Shown here one piece after another: positions 20,071 to 30,994 of a DNA stretch of 64,000 bases. Position 1 is the first letter of the stretch. Each line of letters opens with the position of its first letter. Source of the DNA: Prorocentrum cordatum (taxonomy: Eukaryota > Sar > Dinophyceae > Prorocentrales > Prorocentraceae); contig CAUYUJ010007446.1 in assembly GCA_963575745.1 (NCBI GenBank), positions 736,660 to 800,659 of the forward strand, given 5' to 3'. A program made the position numbers and the translations under genes. The notes beneath the pieces were generated by a model. That model saw only the letters and a program-made list of their open reading frames with translations, searched no databases and had not been told where the DNA came from.

Positions 20071-23000
20071 ACCCCTGCTCCCACGACGGCCGCCAAGCTT
20101 TGCCTCGCGTCGACCGCGATGATTTACACCCTCCGCCGCCCTTCGGTTGTGGTCAACCGCCTTCAACATCCACGCCTTCGTGCGTTTTTTCCTTTTCGTT
20201 CTGGCAGGAAACGTCGCTCCTGGCTCCGCCGAGGCTGTACCAGCCCATCCGCCATCCGCCGGGGCTGCACCAGCCCATGTGCCAGGACCCGCGACCGGGA
20301 GAGTGCACACCGCCTTCAACGCCTCCGCCTTCGTGCACCTCGTCCCGTTCACAATGGTAGGGGGCGTCGTTCGGTGGCCCGCCGGGTTATCCGCCCATCC
20401 GTCAGGGCCAGTTACCGTGAACGTGCACGACCGGTATTTCATCAACGACAACTCCGCCAAGATCTACAAAGACCGCTCGAAGACCCATTTTGGACACGCC
20501 ATGATTGTGTCCAGGCAGCTCGCGGACCCCAAGCTGTCAGTGCCCCCGTCCGCGGGGGTAGCCTCAGGTGTGAGACGGTTGTTCGACGCAACGCTCACAT
20601 TTGTGGTGTCAAAACAAGGCCCTGGGCTTCTTGGGACTGTGTCTCGAGAGCCTTGGGAGAAGCAAGCAGAGCAGGGGCATCGGCGACTGTGTCGTGGCTG
20701 CCGAGAGGGGATGCAGTGGTGAGCATGGGAATGTGTTCCACACCCCCCGAGGCAATGCAGCGGGGGGCATTGCGATTTGGGCGCCATTTCCCCGAGGCGT
20801 CGCGCGTCGGGGTCCGACCATTCGCTTTGCCTGTTCAGACCCGCCAGCGGGGCAGGACGGGATCCCGATGCGCGCTCCTCTAGACGATCGCGGAACTGGC
20901 GGTGCTCAGTACGGTGACCATGCGACGTGCGAGGAGCATTCCCGCGACTGCTTTGCGGGATGCTCCGAGTACCACGAGCATTACAATTGCGCGACAGAAG
21001 CAAACGCACAGTGCGCTGACGATGGGGAACGCATCCGCGGCAAGCATTCTCGGCGACTCATGCAACGTCGCTCAAGGAACCCGGCCCCCATCAACTCTGC
21101 GACGCACGGAGGGGGGTCGCGCTCCAGATGGGAGGCCATCGAGTCGGCATGTGGGCCATCGCAAGCTGGATCGGCTGCGTGGGCGCAGGTGGCGGCAGCG
21201 GCAACATGCACCACCTCCGCACCTGGGGGCCCGAGCACCTGGCGCGCGCGCCTTTCCAGGGATGCGTGCGCGAGACAATGATCTCGTCTGCGGCGAACAG
21301 CCCAAGCGTCGCCGCGCCTCGCCGGCATGGCGCGCGAGTGCGTGGACGAACTGGCCGCCATTTGTCCTGATCCAGGAAGGTCTCATCAACGGCAACCCAG
21401 TGCCATCGATTACCTTCCTGCTGCGCAGCTTGGCCGAACGATGGCCAGCTGGGCGAGGGGGGGCGCGCCTCGGCGGCGTCGGCTCTGATGGACTTCAACC
21501 GACTACCCCGGGGGCGCGCCGACGGCCTCCCAACGAGGTTCGACATCCCCCAGTACCAGGCGCAGCAAGCTGGTCAACTCATAATCGGCCACGAGCGGCT
21601 CAGGTTCCCCCTGCTGCGCGCCCGCGGCGCGTCGAACGCTCGAATCGCCATGCTCTCGCAGCGCGGCGACGCGGCATGCCCCCGGGCGCTCGGCAGCTCT
21701 TCCGCATGACGGACCAGCTGAGACGCTCTGGGCACGCGATAACGGGGCCGCCAGGCAACCTCGCCTCGGCGGCCCACCCCGGCCAACGTCGCACGTGTTT
21801 GGCGGGCGCGCCCGCGCGGGGGCAGAGCTGCGGCGGCGTGGGCCCTGCCGCCCTGGGATCGCCATGGGGGCGCCAGCCGAGGCAGCGCCTGGAGGCCGCG
21901 CCTCTAGAGCGGCAGCGCCGCCGGCACAGGGGGCATGCCCAGCAGCGGAGATCGACGCCGGCGCCGACGCCGACGCCCCCAGCTCATTCGGCGAAGAGAT
22001 AGCCGCTCACGGCCCCGAGCGACGCGACATTCCCGTCGAACAGCGCGGCGCGCACCTCTTCTTGGCATCCAAGAGCGCCGAAGCACCCGGTCGCAACTTC
22101 TACGACCGCAGGCGCGCGCGCCGCGCCCGAATGGCCATCGATCGGAAGGGCGGGAGCAAAGGCATCGGCGCCGCGCCGCCCTAGCCACCCCGCCCGAAAA
22201 CGACGTCCGGGAGACGTTCGCGGGTTTCGGGGGGCGCGACGGCAACGGGGGGGAAGTTCAGAGCCGCGGGCGCGGGTTCGGGCCGCCCATGCAAGCCCCA
22301 AGGGCCCTGGCGGGGTGCGTCTCAGATGCCGCGAGTGCGACTCCGAGGAGCGCCTCGCGCGCGATCCCCCCCGGCGCCGCCGACAAGGGCGAGCTCTCTT
22401 CTTCGACGCCCACGCCCCGGCGCCACCATCTTCACCATCATCTCCGCCGCCCCCATTCCCGGGGCAGCGAGGGCCGCCTGGGCCGACCGAGCAGCGGCCC
22501 GCGCAAGGAGCGCGCGCGGTCTGCATGACCAGGGGCACCACTGGGACTCTTCGGCCCGCGGCCAGGGACGCCGGGAATTAGGGCCCATTGCAGGGCGCTG
22601 GCCCCCGGGGCGGCGGGCAGCCAATTCAGCGGCCCCAGCGCCGCGGCCATCCGCGCTAGCAGCCACTCCGTTAGTCGACTAGGGCATGGGCATCGGCGCC
22701 GTCTTCGCCCTCGCCACGCGGGGCCGACTTGCGGCGACTACGACGGGAGATGGTCGACTTCGTGGGCCGCGCGCGCGAGCCTCTGCAGCGCCGGCGGCTC
22801 CGATGACTGCGTCGCCGGGCCGCCGCGCAGCAGCGGGGGAAGCGCCGCCAGCCGCGCCATCTTGCGGGACACCAACTACATTAGCAGCTCCAGCGGCCCC
22901 AGCGGCACCACCACCACCAGCAACACCACAGCGGCGCATTCCCACCAGCGCGAACCCGGGGGCGCGACTGGATAGGCGACCTCAACGCACGCGCCGCCGC

Positions 23001-24189
23001 GCCCCCAAGCCAGTTTGCCGACCTGCAATTGCCGAGCCAGGCTTGCATGCCTTCGGTCTCAGGCCCTGGCATCAGCGCACCATTGATGGATCGAGCTCCA
23101 AGTGGCCGCTGCAGTCCGCGCCGGCAGCCGCGTCGCCGCTGGTGCCAGAGTCTATCCAGGACTTGGCTTTGTACAATCAGAACAGCCCCGTCGACGCGAT
23201 CCGCGGCCGATCCGTTCGCGACGCGCGCGCCGCCCTGACCGCGCGCAACGACGGCGCCTCGGCGAGCAACGCAGTTGGCGCTTGTGCTCGCGCGGCATCG
23301 AGATGAGCAGCGACGCCGGGCCGCGCGGAGTTGGGCGGAGAAGCGCACCCCCCCTTCACGCCTGCCGGTGCGCCGACTGCCCCGACGCCTCAGTGCCGAC
23401 GTTTAGTGGCGACGACAGGGGACGCCCCATCTGCTTCAAGGCGCAACAGCACGGAGAGCGCGACTCGCATTCCACATCAAGCGTGCCACTTGCGAATGTT
23501 GCAGGGCACAGACGCCCGCTTGGTGCACTGTCCGGCGCCCCGCGGACAAGCAGACAACATCGCTGAGTTCCGCTGCGTTGGTCCGACATTTTCAGCACCT
23601 GTGGCATTGGCCCGCGCGGCAGCAGACAGCGCGCCTTCGGTTCCAGCAATTGTGCCGCCAGCCTGCGCAGCGTCAGACAGGGGCGTGCCATATGGAGATC
23701 GCACCTCAGCAGGACCTTGCGCAGTGTCCTCGGCCAGTCTCAGTCCCCAGGGCGCCGTGGCCAAACCTCATGCAGACGCTGGGCAGTGCCTCCAGCTTCT
23801 CGTCCGCAGTGGACACGGCGGTGCCCTGTCGCGCCCAGCTGGGCGCGCGCGCGCCTCCCCGCAGGTCGACGTTCCCGTGGTGGCCGACCTCGGCGGGCAC
23901 AGGCTCGAGTCTACCAAACGCTTATCCGTTCTACCTGGCGGATTCCGACCTGCCGGGCGGCTGGTAAGGCGTCGTCGTCGACGCCGGCGCCTGGCCCAAA
24001 GCCGCGGGGATTGCGTTTCGCAGTGAATCTGGCGCGCAGGGCCCAGCGAGCCGAAATGCAGCCCTCCGAGGAGAAGTCGTCGCCCCCATTTTACGCAGCA
24101 GGAGTCGGCGACGGGTCACGCGTAGCGAACTACGAGGTTCATTGCCCCATCGCAACGACTTCCTCGACGGCGCGACCACGCAGCGCGGC
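20071..24189 (+). other. decayed 5' internal region of element 2 (gag expected)
   Basis: By position this should hold gag, but I cannot recognise a capsid or a CCHC knuckle. Fragmentary open frames (20,147-20,722, 20,902-22,002, 22,686-23,306, 23,331-24,026) are Ala/Arg/Pro-rich and overlap minus-strand frames. Several copies of the short GGCGACTGCGTCGCC hairpin occur from here to 29.5 kb. A simple reading is gag sequence decayed beyond recognition, perhaps with unrelated insertions. Confidence 0.4.
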
Positions 24190-24520
24190 ATGTGCGCCCG
24201 AGCCGTGGAATGTGCAGGTGCTGACCTCCCTGCGCTTCTAGGCCTGCAATCCACGCAGTCAGACGATGGGGTGGCGGAGACAGGCGCTGACCACAAGATC
24301 CTTAGACCCGGCGGCTACGAGATCACATGGGGCCCCGGCGCCATTCGCTTCGACCTCGTGTCGGCGCCGAGTGGCCATTTTTATATCCTCGTCGACGACT
24401 GCGACGAGCTCGAGCCGCGCTCGGGGGGCCTGCCGCCCAAGCAGCTCGCGCTGTTGGCGGCGTGCAACGACGACCAGAATTCGGGCGCCACCGACGGCCG
24501 CGAGTTTCAGAAGCAGAAGG
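24142..24520 (+). pseudogene. retropepsin C-terminal region, element 2
   Basis: The frame 24,142-24,969 contains PALLGLQST, then GGYEITWGPGAIRFDL and SAPSGHFYILVDD. This is the arrangement at the C-terminal side of copia-type proteases in dinoflagellate polyproteins: a PALLGL-type block, then a GGYEI..PG block, then APSGH (recalled family pattern). The catalytic D-T/S-G is not visible upstream in any frame and may be lost. The same frame stays open beyond 24,520 but turns Arg/Pro-rich. The assignment rests on motif order only. Confidence 0.55.
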
Positions 24521-26480
24521 TCCAGCCTCTCTGCCCCGACGCAGGGGCGCCCTCGCGGAGCTCGCGCTGGGCCGCGAGCAGCGACCCTCACGCGCGCGCG
24601 GACGTCAGTCTCGCAGCTTGCGGTCGTGCAGAATTGGCGCCGGCGGGCACGGCGGCCCTAGCGCCGCCGGGCACGAAACCACGCATCGCCCAAAGGGTTC
24701 GACGTCGAGGGCGGCGCGGTGGACGCCGATTTCCGCGGCGAGATCCAGGCGACCATGTCCAGCGCCCGCCGCGGACGCACTGGGTCGACCATCGCGTCGC
24801 CCAAGTCATCCCGGAGCGCGTCGCCAGCGATTCCGAGATCGTGGTCGTGCCCAGCTTGCCTTCGACATCCCGTCGATCTGGAGCGCTTCGGACACATTGG
24901 CATAACGTTCCTCAGCCAAGACTCCGCCGCGTGAGAGCGAGGCAGCGCATCCGCGAAATCTCTCGGTGACTGTGTCACCGAAGGCTCCATGGCGCTGCCT
25001 CAATAGCCGGGCTGGCCCGCCAGGCTGGCCCCGCCGACCTGCCGCGGCAGACATGGGCAGCAGCCCCACGACTTCCCGCCTGGGTCATATAACGAGGAAG
25101 GGACACAACGCCAGCACTGAGAGCTCACGGATTCGACGTCGCCCGCACCTCCGACTTCGAGGGCGTCAGCAATATTCCAGACGTCGCCCGACGGCGCGTT
25201 CCTCGCAACTACAGCGTGCCGTGCTTCACGCGCGACACTAACAGGGACGAGATTCAACGCATCCTTGATCTAACTGGCGTGCCCGGGTCAAGGATGCCGG
25301 CGCCAGGCTAGTGATCCGTGGCAGGCATGGCCAGCAGTGGCGACGACACAGCATTGCAGGTGATCGACGCCGATGTGCTCCACTCCAGCAAGCATCGGGC
25401 TTGCCACAAGCCTGTGGCCCCAGAGGCCAAGCACGGCAGCGTTACCTTCGCGGCAATCACCGGGGCACCTATCAACATACAGCTGTCCTGGTGCAACATT
25501 AAGCTAGAGGAGCACATCAACGACTGGACGACCATCAACCGACGCTTGTACCTGGCTCCGATGTGCCGCGAGTTCTTGCGACTTGCAAATTACTTATCGG
25601 TCCAACGAAGCGTGGCGGCAGCTTGCTCGCCAGACTCGAAGACCTCTTCCTGTCCAACTGGCAGCCGCAAGCACGCGCGACCCCCAGGGCCAGGTGCACC
25701 ACAACCTCGTACACCAGTCAGCAGCAGGTAGATACCACGACGAACCACAGGAGGCGCCCAGCGACTGCGTCGCCGGCGCCTGCCCCGCGGCAAAGCGCAT
25801 ACGCCAGAAAGCGAAGATAAGATATGGCCACTAGCCTAACGCACGCGAGCAAGTTGTAGAGAAGCAGTGCGAGGACTGCGGCACCGACCTTCAAGGTCTG
25901 ACCCCCATATCTTCTGGGGCGAGCCGGGGTAAACCGACGAGCGCGACGACGATGATGCTCAGGGCAGCTTCGCCTCGGGTTTGCCCACCTGGTGGTTCCA
26001 GGGCTCGTCGGCCCAGATCGCCATCTGGCGAGTGCTTAAACCATAGCCGAGGGCAGATGCGTCGCAAGTATTCTGTCACTGTCAACCGAGTTCGACGACA
26101 TCCACCACCTCCTCACCTGCCTAATCTCACCCGACTACGGCGCCGACGTCATGGAGGTTCGCGGTGGGAAGACGCGGACCAGCAGACTGGCTATCCGCCT
26201 CCACCTCAGAGCTGGTGAGAACTCCCATTTGGCTACTGGCTGCGACGCCGGCGACGAGAGCCAACAGACGGCGACGTCCACGACGAAAGCCGCGGAGCGA
26301 TACATCCGACAAAAACGGCCCCAATTGGCCATCATGGATCCCGCCTGCCTGCCCTTCGGTCGTTGGATTGCGTTCAGGCTACAAACGTAACCACAGCATC
26401 TGGCTTCGCTCCTACGAGGACGCGGCTGGCTGATCCTGCGGCTACCTAGCACAGTTGCATATAGAGCTGGGCGGCTACTT
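24521..26480. other. unassigned internal part of element 2
   Basis: No domain recognised. The perfect 15-nt hairpin GGTGACTGTGTCACC lies at 24,965-24,979. A frame at 25,318-25,731 contains APINIQLSWCNIKLEE and NRRLYLAPMC, which look coding but match nothing I know. Confidence 0.4.
24965..24979. repeat. GRYGACTGYGTCRCY hairpin motif (representative copy)
   Basis: Perfect 6-bp stem with TGT loop. Related copies are at 20,681, 22,802, 25,761, 27,312, 27,360, 28,211, 29,434 and 29,473. The 27,360 copy reads GGCGACTGCGTCGCT, so at the C/T-variable third stem position this copy (GGTGAC/GTCACC) changes both strands together. Confidence 0.6.
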
Positions 26481-26499
26481 CGCTAACGAGCAGCCCGGA

Positions 26500-27110
26500 C
26501 CGTCGCGGCAGAAAGCCAAGCCGCCCTGGCCAGATGTGTTGGGCGTTTCGAGCTTGGACAAGGTCATCCTCGACCCGCGCCAGCGTGGGCTTCGGGGTCG
26601 CCGCGGAGCCATCTTGGAGAAGACCTCCGGTCTGGTCTCCAATGCCCCCGAGATCTTCGAGCAGTTCTCCGACCTCCGTTGCCCAGGCAAGCGCGCGCGT
26701 CCGCGTCGAGGGTCGCGGCAGCTGCGGCGCCCAGATTTGTGCAAGGAAGATGGCCGAGCGATTCAACCAGGGCATAATGGACATACGTCGCCGTCTGCGG
26801 CGCCCGCACCTCGAGAACTGCGTTTGCGAATGCGGCCTCCGATCAGCGGCCTTCCCAGCCATGGCTACTGGCGCCGCCGAGGGGGGGGCCGGACGCGAAG
26901 TCGAAGCCGAGCGCGCACGCCACGCATGCAAGGCGCGCAGGCGGAACATGCGGGCGGACTCGCCCATGCATTCCAGTGGTCCAGCAGCCCGCCGCTACAC
27001 TCACCGCGCGCCGGCCCACTGGGAGTGCCCCTGCTGCCAAGAGGAAAAAAGAACCCGATCGCCCCGCGCACTTTCGGGAGTTTGGCAAGTGCAGGTTCGC
27101 GGGTCCCCAC
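26500..27110 (+). pseudogene. polyprotein segment upstream of integrase, element 2
   Basis: Frame 26,455-27,267 carries SLDKVILDPRQRGLRG and IFEQFSDLRCPG. The next frame continues with VEGRGSCGAQICARKMAERF and then WECPCCQEEK, a CxxC pair. A downstream His/Cys pair (HFREFGKC) falls in a third frame. The string of blocks resembles the conserved region between protease and integrase in dinoflagellate copia polyproteins (from memory, not checked). At least two frameshifts break it. Function of this region in the family is not established. Confidence 0.45.
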
Positions 27111-27529
27111 GTCCGGCCGCGCCCGCGCGCTGGCCAGCACCCGCGAGTTCCAGCGCGACCTGGAGGACTACGTCACTCCAGCGATCAGCACGTTCAGCTA
27201 CCCAGCGGCGCAGACCATGGAGCAGCAGACGAGGCTGCTCCACCGACCGCGCCTGCAGGAGTGTTAGGGGCCAGGTCAGCACCCAGCGCTGGAGTTCAGG
27301 GCGCCAGTTCGGGCGGCTGCGTCGCTCGACCAGGGGGCCGAGCTCAGGGCATTAGTTCGGGCGACTGCGTCGCTCGACTAGGGGCCCGAGCTAGTCCAGC
27401 ATCGGGCGCGGGGACTCCGTCGAGCAGCGCCACGTTGCCGACGCAGCCGCGGGCTGCCCAACGCACTCAGATTGGATTCGCGTCGACGCCACTACGTCCT
27501 TACGAGCACTGCGCAGAGACCCGCGAGAA

Positions 27530-28430
27530 ACACGCATGCGGGAGCTGCGCAAGCTACACCTCGGGCTGCGGCACGCCACCAAGGAGGAGATAGCATGTGC
27601 ACTGCAAGCAGCCAACATACCGCAGGACGTCCTCAGTTTCGACCCCACCGTGGTCAACAACTATTCGGAGCGCCGCAAGCGGCTGCCGCCTGCGCACCAA
27701 ACAATCCCTGCACTCCGCCTGCCGACGCGATTTAAGCAGCACGTCGAGAGCGACATCCTGCATCACAAGGATTGCCACCTGATATGTCGCGCCTCACGGT
27801 GGCGCAGCAGGAGGTCGCGCCCAAGCGCGACTCGACGCTGCTTGCCGCCATCGACCGCTCATGGATCCAGCCGCTCGGCCCGATGGAGGTTATATAATCG
27901 CGGACTGCGAGGGCGGGGTGGGGGAGATGAAAAAGGTGAGAGAAGTGCAGATTGACGTGCGTGCCCCACGCCAGCGCGCTTGCGTCGTCGAGCGGCGCGG
28001 GGCCATGCTGCGACTGGCACTTCGCGCTCCGGAGGAGCAGCTGGAGCGAGAATACATCGCGGCGAATTTCGACTCCATGCTAGCACGTGCCATCTCTGCT
28101 GGCACCAGCCTCACCCGCGCGGGCGGCTTTACGCTGCGCAGAGTCGTCTTCGGACGGCCGCCGCCCATGCTGCCACCGCTCGGAACAGACGGACAGGGGG
28201 GGGGGGACCTGGAGACTGCGTCGCCAACGCCGAGCCTCTCGCTGGTCGGGAAATACAGCCCAGCCGACTTCAGTGGCGCATCCGAGAGAGCCCTGCCACG
28301 CGCGATCGACGCCACGTCGCTCCCACGCGTCAGCCGTGCCCTCGGGGCCTGCGCCGCCGATTCCGGGGAGGGCCGCTTCAGAGCGGGCGACCAGGTGGAG
28401 AGCCGCAGGCCGCCGAGCGCCAGGGATGTA
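27530..28430 (+). pseudogene. integrase, element 2
   Basis: N-terminal zinc region: KLHLGLRHATKEEI keeps the H-x4-H half, but the expected Cys pair is replaced (around YSERRK). Catalytic core: the first Asp is probably ESDILHH at 27,752; the second is in ADCEGG at 27,903 after a frameshift; the Glu is in VVERR at 27,990. The D-to-E gap is 28 residues instead of 35, implying a net loss of seven codons in an otherwise well-preserved stretch (MLRLALRAPEEQLEREY follows). The C-terminal block GDQVESRRPPSARDVPG matches the GD.V.F.R.P..KD.PGW signature of copia integrases and runs straight into the GGA tract. Frames 27,536-27,955 and 27,861-28,586 carry most of it. Confidence 0.75.
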
Positions 28431-28562
28431 CCAGGAGGAGGAGGAGGAGGAGGAGGAGGAGGGGGAGGAGGAGGAGGAGGAGGAGGAGGGGGAGGAGGAG
28501 GAGGGGGAGGAGGAGGGGGGGAGGAGGAGGAGGAGAAGGAGGAGGAGGAGGAGGAGGAGGCG
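28431..28562. repeat. (GGA)n microsatellite inside the integrase C-terminal block
   Basis: GGA repeat beginning exactly at the Pro-Gly-(Trp/Gly) codons of the integrase motif, so it probably expanded from the native GGA-rich codons. Confidence 0.9.
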
Positions 28563-29759
28563 GGCCAGGGACAATCGTATTTGTAGATCCCGCTCGAGGC
28601 AAAGTGACGCCGTCTTCGGCGAGATGGGCATCGGCATGCCGGGGCCTCGCAGAGGAATGTGCTGGAGCACATTGCACCAGGCTCCGGGGCCAGGACGTTC
28701 GGCCACTGGGAGGGCACCGAGGGCGTGCAGCTCACTACACAGACGCGACACAGCCCAGATGTCCTCGAAGCCATGCGCCATTTGTCCCGTGGATGCTTTG
28801 AGGTACCAGATGTTCGCGCTGCACGACTCGTTCGCGGACGGAAATCGGTGGGCATCTGACTCGGTTGCACCCGCAACCGTCCAGCTGATCCACCTCAGCT
28901 GCGTCGCGTTCGACGCCCGCCGGCTCATCGGCGAGCATTGGAAGGGAGCTCGCATCATCTAGTTCATCTGGAGTGATGTGGCGTTGCTGGTAACAGGCGC
29001 CGGACAGGACCTGGACGGAACGTTGGATGACTGCGCCAGCACCGCCGAAGGTGGATCACCGTCAGCCTTGTCGGATATGCCAGATGAGATCGGCAGCAAC
29101 ATCTCCAGCCACATCCAACAGATCACGTTGGCAGCTGGGCGCGAAGTCGATGGGGGCAGAAGATTCGGCCCAGGAGCTGGAGGAGCTGGAGAGCGCCGAC
29201 AGCCAGCATGAGATCTCCGCTGCTGTCGAAAACGCTACGGCCGACCGAATTGGGCCGTAGGCCACGCGAGTGGCCCCGCCACCTCAAGACGTAGAACCAG
29301 CGTCGGAGCATTCACGCTCAGTGCCCAGTTGAATGACGCGCAAGAGGAGGAGGACGATGTAGGTTAACACGTGGAGTTGTATCTGGTTTCAAGGGTGCGC
29401 GAAGCGTCGATGCGCCTCAACGAGGTTGCGTCTGGCGATTGTGTCTCTGGCGCTCCTCAGACTGCGGCGTCCGGCGACTGCGTTGCTGGCGCTCCCGGGA
29501 CAGCCGCGCTTGACATATGCCATGCGGCGGCGCAGCCGTCCTCAAACAGTTGCCCAACTACGAGAGTTTTGGCGATCAGACCGCTCGCCCGCCCCGCATC
29601 ATGCTAGGGGCGGGTTGCAAGGATTCAACCGGATTCCTCTCAATGAAGCTCGCCTGGGCAACGCGCTCACCTCAGCGCGACGCCAAACCTGCCGGGTGAG
29701 ACTTGGAGCTCGAGGTCAAGCGCGCGATGTCCGGCAGCTGCGCTGCCCGCGTCTCAGAG
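28563..29759 (+). other. decayed integrase-RT linker and 5' RT, element 2
   Basis: No RT motif A could be recognised. Frames 28,659-28,859 and 29,027-29,260 look weakly coding. At 29,426-29,490 two tandem copies of the GGCGACTGCGTTGCTGGCGC motif occur. Confidence 0.4.
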
Positions 29760-30130
29760 CTAGTGCCCATGTTGTCCAAGCATGTTGGCGATCTGAAGGT
29801 CGCCGGGCACGAGAAGCACTTCGACTGACTGATCGGCCGCAGCGAAAGCGCATTTCGCAAGATGAAAGGTGACTGCGACGATTTTCGCCAATGGCGGGGT
29901 GCACCAGGACCGCAGTGCCGATGGCACCGTGGCGCTCGATCAGGACGAATGCATCGACGTTTTGTGCCGACCAGGCACGTCGACCTGGTCAAGGCCAGGG
30001 CTGACGGGCCGGCCGGGGGTCAGCGCCCCGACTTTTTTTCTCCCTCCTCGGAGCAGCGGCCTACGCCCTGCGCGCCCAGCACCATTCCACTGCGTGCATC
30101 GTCGCCCTGCAGAATCCGACGCGCAACGCA
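29760..30130 (+). pseudogene. reverse transcriptase (3' half), element 2
   Basis: Reads MLSKHVGDLKVAG at 29,769-29,807. This corresponds to the K-HVDDL-K RT active-site box of copia elements, with the first catalytic Asp replaced by Gly (GGC at 29,787-29,789). It is followed by a TGA at 29,826, then SAFRKMKGD. In the next frame come FANGGVHQDRSADGTVALDQ (29,878-29,937, the F..GV.H.Q...LDQ block) and, after another shift, FSLLGAAAYALRA and CIVALQ (30,038-30,112, the F.SLLGA...Y..ALQ block). Order and spacing match RVT_2 and the start of the connection to RNase H. Confidence 0.75.
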
Positions 30131-30169
30131 GCTCTATTCCGTAGTTCTGGCCATGCAGAAGACCGGTGC

Positions 30170-30778
30170 AAGCGTCGCATTTCCTTCGGTGGAGCGCGCC
30201 AGGCGTCTCAACGCGATCAGCGACGTGTTCTTTCAGGGGGGGTCAGGGCACGGCGCGAGAGGGGCCGTCTGCGTTCGCCCCTGCAAGCGCCGCCGCGCCG
30301 GCAAACAGGTAGCCGCCTGACGCAGTGAGCCGAGTCGACACGTTTGTTTGTGGATCTGCCTTAGCTTCCGAATTGCCTGCAGCATGCGGCGCAGCAGATG
30401 TCCTGCAGGCGCACCTCCCCGCGCTGCACGAACCGGTGCATGGCCCCGCCCCTGCCGAGAAGATCATGAGGCCGATTGGGGGGAAAAGGTTACGTAGTCC
30501 CTGCTGACCTCGTCATCGACGGCGCGCCCGTCTTCAGCGCGCTGCCCATAGACCCGGCCCAGCCGCTTTCCGAGAACAGCATGGCTGGCCACCTGCGTCG
30601 GTTAGCCGACCAGCTGCGCATCAGGCAGATCGACGACATGCACTTTCGCGACACCCGGGACACGTGGGCCGACCCAATGACCAAGGGCAGCATGGGCCCA
30701 GAGCTAATTCTCAGCGAGATGGACGGCCAGATCAGCCATGACCACGCCGCGTTCAAGTTCAGCGACGAAGCAGAATAA
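30170..30778 (+). pseudogene. RNase H, C-terminal end of element 2 polyprotein
   Basis: ISDVFFQGGSGHGARGAVCV at about 30,217-30,276 resembles the SDSAF...GYA.RGA block. The frame 30,476-30,778 is intact to its TAA and reads GGKGYVVPADLVIDG, a catalytic-Asp-like block. It continues with ENSMAGHLRRLADQLR and then HFRDTRDTWADPMTKGS (30,641-30,691), the W.DTRDM.ADGLTKG signature of copia RNase H. The last 100 codons are the best-preserved part of element 2. Stop TAA at 30,776. Confidence 0.8.
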
Positions 30779-30994
30779 TGTCGCACCGAGCTCACAATAT
30801 AGCTCACAAACAGATATAGTGAGAGGACTCTCGTGATTGCGCCACGAGACCACTCGGAGTCGGAAAGCGGATGAGTGACATCAGCGGGCGAGATCGACGA
30901 GTTGAGCATTCCATTGAGCGAGCTCGCCTGGGCTCTATCTGGGCAGCTCGCGGATCTTAGGCAGTGCTCCTTTATGGTTTCGCATTTTCAGGTG

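Noticed and set aside
20474-20490. CCCATTTTGGAC as a spliced-leader relict
   Set aside because: Only a nine-base core matches and neither end continues.
20925-21020. Cys/His-rich frame (CFAGCSEYHEHYNC) as gag zinc knuckle of element 2
   Set aside because: Spacing does not fit C-x2-C-x4-H-x4-C in any arrangement.
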